A stretch of 5,029 nucleotides of DNA, from assembly GCA_016868515.1 (NCBI GenBank), contig VGGM01000152.1:1-5029 (forward strand), given 5' to 3'. Both the position numbers and the translations under genes were made by a program. The stretch's first letter is position 1, and every line of letters begins with the position of its first letter. A model generated the notes under the pieces. It did not search any database. It saw nothing but the letters and a program-made list of their open reading frames with translations, and was not told where the DNA came from. Source of the DNA: Bacteroidota bacterium. Its GTDB lineage: Bacteria > Bacteroidota > Bacteroidia > Bacteroidales > VadinHA17. Shown here in pieces: positions 1 to 2,636 of the stretch.

Positions 1-498
1 TGTAAGCCAGAAAGGAAATACGATATCTCTTTTTATCACAACCAGGCGACCATTGACACCCTTCTTGTGAACCTTGTTACACTGGTTGGAGTAAAGCCAA
101 AAGCGACTGATTGGGAAACCCGGTTGTTACCTGAACACCGCCGCTATTATATCAATCATGCGAAGCAATTCAGTTTTGACAGGTATTTTATTACTCCGGA
201 GGGGGTTCATTACTTCTTTATGGTTAGACCTGCCAGACACGCCGAATACAATCAGCACGGTGTAGGTGGTAAATTCAAGCTCACCGAAGACCTTCAGATT
301 ATAGAACTTGAAGAGCTATTTAATACCCCTGTAATGCCATATGAGGAGATCATTACCAAAGGAAGAACGATCTTTGAGGAGATGATTGCATCAGGTAATG
401 TTGAGAGATTCTTAAAAGATAGAGACTATATTGAATGGCCTGACGGAAGGCTTAAATACGATAAAGGCAGGAATGAGTGGAGGTACGATGTGGAATAA
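1..498 (+). CDS. Unrecognised protein, 3' part of gene (5' end outside window)
   Basis: The frame is open from the first base of the window to a TAA stop at 496-498, giving 165 visible residues, so the true start probably lies upstream. A GTG at 67 is in frame but falls inside a continuous sequence (TIDTLLVNLVTLVGV) with no reason to prefer it. The visible protein is mostly soluble in character: charged, rich in aromatic residues (RRYYINHAKQFSFDRYF, HYFFMVRPARH), with an acidic helical stretch near the middle (LQIIELEELF) and a Trp/Tyr/Lys-rich C terminus ending WRYDVE. I see no membrane segment and no family motif I can name. The first visible codon is Cys followed by KPERKYD, which could be the lipidated cysteine of a lipoprotein, but the preceding lipobox is not in the window. 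The function is unknown. That the frame is coding is well supported by its length and amino-acid composition. Confidence 0.75.
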   Translation, partial: CKPERKYDISFYHNQATIDTLLVNLVTLVGVKPKATDWETRLLPEHRRYYINHAKQFSFDRYFITPEGVHYFFMVRPARHAEYNQHGVGGKFKLTEDLQIIELEELFNTPVMPYEEIITKGRTIFEEMIASGNVERFLKDRDYIEWPDGRLKYDKGRNEWRYDVE

Positions 499-499
499 T

Positions 500-535
500 T
501 GCCTGAAAAAAACAGATGAAAGTTAATTCCAGGCA
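500..535 (+). terminator. Weak candidate hairpin after the first gene
   Basis: Immediately after the TAA stop, TGCCTG (500-505) can pair with CAGGCA (530-535) across a 24-base A-rich loop. No U-tract follows directly, and the loop is long, so an intrinsic terminator is possible but poorly supported. It may only be a chance inverted repeat. Confidence 0.2.
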
Positions 536-558
536 GCTGATCAAATGCTCTTTTCTGG

Positions 559-566
559 TATATTTA
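559..566 (+). promoter_or_regulatory. Near-match to Bacteroidota -7 promoter element
   Basis: TATATTTA differs from the Bacteroidota -7 consensus TAnnTTTG at its last base and lies 23 bases before the ATG at 590. No TTTG-like -33 element is visible at the expected distance. It overlaps a near-palindrome, ATATTT-AC-AAATAT (560-573). This is the best promoter candidate in the 91-base gap, but it is weak. The downstream gene could also be cotranscribed with the first one. Confidence 0.3.
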
Positions 567-589
567 CAAATATCTTTAGACCAATTCTT

Positions 590-1054
590 ATGAAGAAATC
601 AATACTGTTCATACTGCTCATTTTTTCAGGCGGAAGTGTCCTTTTTTCACAAATCACCGAGGGTGATGATGGGCTCTATTATGATGCCGGTAACAAGGCA
701 TATGCCGGAGTCTATAAAGAATTCTGGAAGAATGGGAACAGGAAATTGGAGATGCCATTGAAGAGAGGAATGAAGGATGGCGAGACTCTCCTCTATTTCG
801 AAAACGGAATGAAAAACGAAGTCCGGGCATATAAAATGGGAAGAATGCATGGCACCTGGATTACATGGAATGAAGCCGGACAAAAGGTTGCTGAAGCAAA
901 CTACCTGAACGGAAAGAAAAATGGCAAGTGGTATATCTGGGATGAAAACGGAACAATGCGCTATGATATGACCTACAAAAAGGGAGAAAAGAAAGGCACC
1001 TGGCTAATGTGGGATGAAGAGGGCAAACTCCTTATGGAAAAGGCTTATAAATGA
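590..1054 (+). CDS. Exported MORN_2/YwqK-type repeat protein
   Basis: The product is 154 residues when started at the ATG at 590. An in-frame ATG at 545 would add 15 residues (MLFSGIFTNIFRPIL) ahead of a textbook signal peptide, so 590 is preferred. Residues 1-21 (MKKSILFILLIFSGG... ending FSQ) form a lysine-headed hydrophobic signal, so the mature chain probably lies in the periplasm or on the surface. The rest consists of five tandem repeats beginning at G40, G64, G88, G112 and G136, an exact 24-residue period. The pattern is G-x-(W/F/Y)-x-x-(W/F)-(D/N/E)-(E/N)-x-G, with the clearest copies being GTWITWNEAGQKV, GKWYIWDENGTM and GTWLMWDEEGKLL. This matches the MORN_2 repeat (PF07661), often auto-annotated as 'toxin-antitoxin system YwqK family antitoxin'. 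That label is misleading here: no toxin partner is adjacent and the protein is exported. Such repeats build an elongated beta structure, and the ligand is unknown. The next gene is convergent. Confidence 0.85.
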   Translation: MKKSILFILLIFSGGSVLFSQITEGDDGLYYDAGNKAYAGVYKEFWKNGNRKLEMPLKRGMKDGETLLYFENGMKNEVRAYKMGRMHGTWITWNEAGQKVAEANYLNGKKNGKWYIWDENGTMRYDMTYKKGEKKGTWLMWDEEGKLLMEKAYK

Positions 1055-1090
1055 CCTTGCATGCTCACACATGCCGGACACCATGAGAAA

Positions 1091-1126
1091 TGGAAATGGC
1101 GCAGGTTCTCACCCGCGCCATTTCTA
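1091..1126. terminator. Bidirectional terminator between convergent genes
   Basis: GAAATGGCGC (1093-1102) pairs perfectly with GCGCCATTTC (1115-1124). The stem extends outward by a G-T and a T-A pair to 1091-1126. Inside the 12-base loop, GGT (1104-1106) can pair with ACC (1111-1113) around a TCTC tetraloop, so the whole element folds into one long hairpin. It lies 36 bases after the stop of the plus-strand gene and 19 bases beyond the stop of the minus-strand gene. Neither side has a long uninterrupted U-tract, but both flanks are moderately T-rich in the relevant direction (TTTCTATT on plus, CCATTTCTC on minus). Use by both genes is inferred from its position. Confidence 0.7.
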
Positions 1127-1145
1127 TTAAGATCCGTCAGAAAAA

Positions 1146-1511
1146 CTATCGCTTTTCCGCCAAACTATTGAGCGACACCTTTAGGTCTTCACTCTTGCTT
1201 TCTGCCGCTACCTTCATGGAGGTAGACTCATACGATATCATTGTGGTTGTAACAGTATATGATCCAGGCATTACAGAAATGTTGAAATTCCCATCAAAGT
1301 CGGAATAAACTGTCACCCCTGATTCTTCAACCTTAACCTGAACCCCGGCCAGCGCTTCTCCGGTCTCTTTATCGACAACTGTTCCTGAAAGAGCTACCAT
1401 CCCTTTTGACTCAATGTTTTTGTTCTTATCCTTCTTTCCTGTATCAGTCGCGAACAACGATGGCACAATCATGAAAAGAACAAACGATGCGGTTATAATT
1501 CTGGTCTTCAT
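1146..1511 (-). CDS. Small exported protein with one carboxypeptidase-regulatory-like domain
   Basis: The product is 121 residues, starting at the ATG at 1511-1509 and ending at TAG (1148-1146). Residues 1-21 form a signal peptide (MKTRIITASFVLFMIVPSLFA, likely cleavage after A21). Residues 22-37 are a Lys/Asp/Asn-rich linker. Residues about 39-110 match the carboxypeptidase-regulatory-like (CarboxypepD_reg, PF13715-type) beta-sandwich: SGTVVDKETGEALAGVQVKV, then a Y-S-D-x-D-G-N-F turn at 69-76 and MPGSYTVT at 81-88. In Bacteroidota this domain usually caps the N terminus of SusC/TonB-dependent receptors or other large surface proteins. Here it is the entire mature protein, and no receptor gene is adjacent. 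An exported binding or structural role is inferred, and the ligand is unknown. The gene has its own promoter candidate and is convergent with the repeat-protein gene. Confidence 0.85.
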   Translation of the reverse strand: MKTRIITASFVLFMIVPSLFATDTGKKDKNKNIESKGMVALSGTVVDKETGEALAGVQVKVEESGVTVYSDFDGNFNISVMPGSYTVTTTMISYESTSMKVAAESKSEDLKVSLNSLAEKR

Positions 1512-1530
1512 GTAGACTTTTATTTTGCTT

Positions 1531-1538
1531 CAAAGTTA
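1531..1538 (-). promoter_or_regulatory. -7 promoter element for the regulatory-like-domain gene
   Basis: On the minus strand the sequence reads TAACTTTG, an exact match to the Bacteroidota -7 consensus TAnnTTTG, 19 bases before the ATG. The gap to the start is A-rich (GCAAAATAAAAG), as is usual for translation initiation in this phylum, and has no Shine-Dalgarno motif. No clear TTTG is seen at -33. That position is instead occupied by the 9-bp direct repeats at 1547-1566. Confidence 0.6.
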
Positions 1539-1546
1539 TTCCGGTC

Positions 1547-1566
1547 ATATTAACCCTATATTAACC
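1547..1566 (-). repeat. Tandem 9-bp direct repeat upstream of a promoter
   Basis: On the minus strand GGTTAATAT occurs twice (1566-1558 and 1555-1547) with start-to-start spacing of 11 bases, about one helical turn. The pair lies just upstream of the -7 element TAACTTTG and covers the place where a -33 element would be expected. This arrangement is compatible with a regulator binding as a head-to-tail dimer, but the region is AT-rich and chance repetition cannot be excluded. Confidence 0.45.
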
Positions 1567-1644
1567 GAACTTGATTATTGTATTAAGTTAATGTTAAGCA
1601 GTCCCGGGAAGAACCTCAATGATACTCATTCCATGAGGAAGTTA

Positions 1645-1684
1645 GAAAGAAAAAGACCGGCATGAATGATCACCCATGCCAGTC
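1645..1684 (-). terminator. Intrinsic terminator of the Gln-rich exported protein gene
   Basis: Read on the minus strand, GACTGGCATG (1684-1675) pairs with CATGCCGGTC (1664-1655) over 10 positions including one T-G wobble, with a 10-base loop. It is followed directly by TTTTTCTTTC. This is a standard rho-independent terminator 37 bases after the stop codon of the gene at 1722-2297. It separates that gene's transcript from the next minus-strand gene, so the two are not an operon. Confidence 0.8.
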
Positions 1685-1721
1685 CCTTATGGTCTTTAAT
1701 CCTGAAGTCTCTTCTCCCGCA

Positions 1722-2297
1722 CTACTTCTTATCGTAGGCCAGAGTATTCTTCATTTCTCCGTTTGGAGTAGTGTTGATGGTTTCAATCAGCAGAACCTTT
1801 CCACCCTCCGACATTTTCCATATCTCCTGAGTATTTATGTCGCGTGTTTCTCCCTGAAAATTCATTGTAGTGGTTGTTTTAATTGTCATCACTTTCTTGT
1901 CGGATGACCAGCTTACGATTGACTTACGCGTGTTGTTCATCATCGCATTTTCAGAAATTTTACCGGTAAGGTCATACTTTTCGGTAGTTACAGCTGACTG
2001 ACCATCGCGACCCTGTCTGGTTCTTTCAACAGTGAGGCTGTTTCCCTGTTGTGTTATGTTCAATTCAGAGGCCCTCATCATACCTCCAAGGCGCATCTGG
2101 CCCTGACCCTGGCCTCCCTGCCGCTGTGCCTGAGCCTGAGCCTGGCCAACAGCAGGAGCCTGCCCGATTGTGCTCTTTGATTCATTAAATGCCCATTTTC
2201 CCGAGAAGTTCTCCTGGGCAATTATGGAAGATGCCGATATCATAAGGAAAGCGGCTGCCATCATGGAAAACACTAAAATTCTTGAACTCATCTTCAT
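1722..2297 (-). CDS. Exported protein of unknown function with Gln/Gly/Ala-rich insert
   Basis: The product is 191 residues, starting at the ATG at 2297-2295 and ending at TAG (1724-1722). A second in-frame ATG two codons later (MKMSS) is an equally possible start. Residues 1-27 are a signal peptide ending SSIIA, with cleavage likely before Q28. The mature protein opens with FSGKWAFNESKS (31-42), a pattern I recognise from a widespread uncharacterised family of small secreted Bacteroidota proteins. It continues with alternating beta-prone segments (ELNITQQGNSLTVERT at 78-93, EKYDLTGK, SIVSWSSDKKVMTIKTTTTM, EIWKMSEGGKVLLIETI) and ends NGEMKNTLAYDKK. The repeated strand-turn pattern suggests a lipocalin-like beta barrel, which is inference only. 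Residues 45-74 form a low-complexity tract of Q, A, G and R (QAQAQAQRQGGQGQGQ) between the first and second beta segments. No catalytic motif is visible. It has its own promoter and terminator and is divergent from the large enzyme gene. Confidence 0.85.
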   Translation of the reverse strand: MKMSSRILVFSMMAAAFLMISASSIIAQENFSGKWAFNESKSTIGQAPAVGQAQAQAQRQGGQGQGQMRLGGMMRASELNITQQGNSLTVERTRQGRDGQSAVTTEKYDLTGKISENAMMNNTRKSIVSWSSDKKVMTIKTTTTMNFQGETRDINTQEIWKMSEGGKVLLIETINTTPNGEMKNTLAYDKK

Positions 2298-2343
2298 GGT
2301 TTGGAATATTAATAGTTAGTAATGCAATAGACACTTAATAATA

Positions 2344-2376
2344 CAAAATTATTCCTTAATTGCGCTATTTTAACAA
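2344..2376 (-). promoter_or_regulatory. Promoter of the Gln-rich exported protein gene
   Basis: On the minus strand TAATTTTG (2351-2344) matches the Bacteroidota -7 consensus TAnnTTTG exactly. A TTG (2376-2374) lies 22 bases upstream, close to the usual distance for the -33 element. The -7 element is 46 bases before the ATG at 2297, giving a leader of about 40 bases that is AT-rich and lacks a Shine-Dalgarno sequence. Confidence 0.6.
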
Positions 2377-2481
2377 CTCATCTGCCAATCCGGGCTGCTA
2401 CAATCCCGGTGTGAAGTTCAGCCCGAAGGTGCCTCCGGTGCTCTTAATTCAATCCTGCTTTCACTTAAACGGTCTTTTGCC

Positions 2482-2515
2482 ATGGATATAATTACAATAT
2501 GCTACTGATATCCAT
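2482..2515. repeat. Perfect 8-bp inverted repeat in the divergent intergenic region
   Basis: ATGGATAT (2482-2489) and ATATCCAT (2508-2515) are exact reverse complements separated by 18 bases. There is no U-tract. The element lies mid-way between the two divergent promoters, so an operator or a small RNA-leader hairpin are both conceivable. No evidence favours either. Confidence 0.35.
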
Positions 2516-2598
2516 TTAAAATAGCGTCAGAAATGCCATGGCAGACCAACGTACGAAACAAACCATTGGCAACTATGTATGGTTCTCGACATAATTTC

Positions 2599-2606
2599 TA
2601 AATTTG
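2599..2606 (+). promoter_or_regulatory. -7 promoter element for the GHL10-NamZ gene
   Basis: TAAATTTG is an exact match to the Bacteroidota -7 consensus TAnnTTTG, 30 bases before the ATG at 2637. No TTTG-like -33 element is present at the expected spacing, so strength may depend on an activator or the promoter may be weak. The leader (about 24 bases) has no Shine-Dalgarno motif. Confidence 0.55.
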
Positions 2607-2636
2607 TCATACAACTTAATCTTAAACCCTTCACCC

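Larger units (their letters stand above)
2298..2636. other. Divergent intergenic region (339 bases)
   Basis: This gap between two divergently transcribed genes holds a promoter at each end (2344-2376 on minus, 2599-2606 on plus). Its middle contains several small symmetric elements: CGGGCT/AGCCCG (2391-2396 and 2420-2425), two CCGGTG copies (2406-2411 and 2435-2440), ATGGATAT/ATATCCAT (2482-2489 and 2508-2515), and TGCCATGG at 2478-2485 repeated within the palindrome TGCCATGGCA (2534-2543). No credible open reading frame or RNA gene is visible. A plus-strand frame covering 2374-2508 has no good start and ends in TGA. Confidence 0.6.

Noticed and set aside
545..589. Upstream ATG at 545 as start of the repeat protein
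   Set aside because: It would place 15 residues ahead of a typical Lys-headed signal peptide that begins exactly at the ATG at 590, and it would overlap the only promoter-like motif.
590..1054. Toxin-antitoxin module suggested by the YwqK-type repeats
   Set aside because: The protein has a signal peptide, and neither neighbouring gene looks like a toxin. The repeats alone do not indicate an antitoxin.
1662..1907. Plus-strand frame across the 3' end of the Gln-rich protein gene
   Set aside because: It runs through the intrinsic terminator and is antisense to a gene with a signal peptide and a recognisable family pattern.
1146..2297. Two-gene minus-strand operon of exported proteins
   Set aside because: A standard intrinsic terminator (1645-1684) and a separate exact -7 element (1531-1538) lie between the two genes.
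2374..2508. Possible short plus-strand coding remnant in the divergent intergenic region (reads SRCEVQPEGASGALNSILL)
   Set aside because: It has no suitable start codon, no recognisable homology and a short length, and it overlaps promoter-like and repeat elements.
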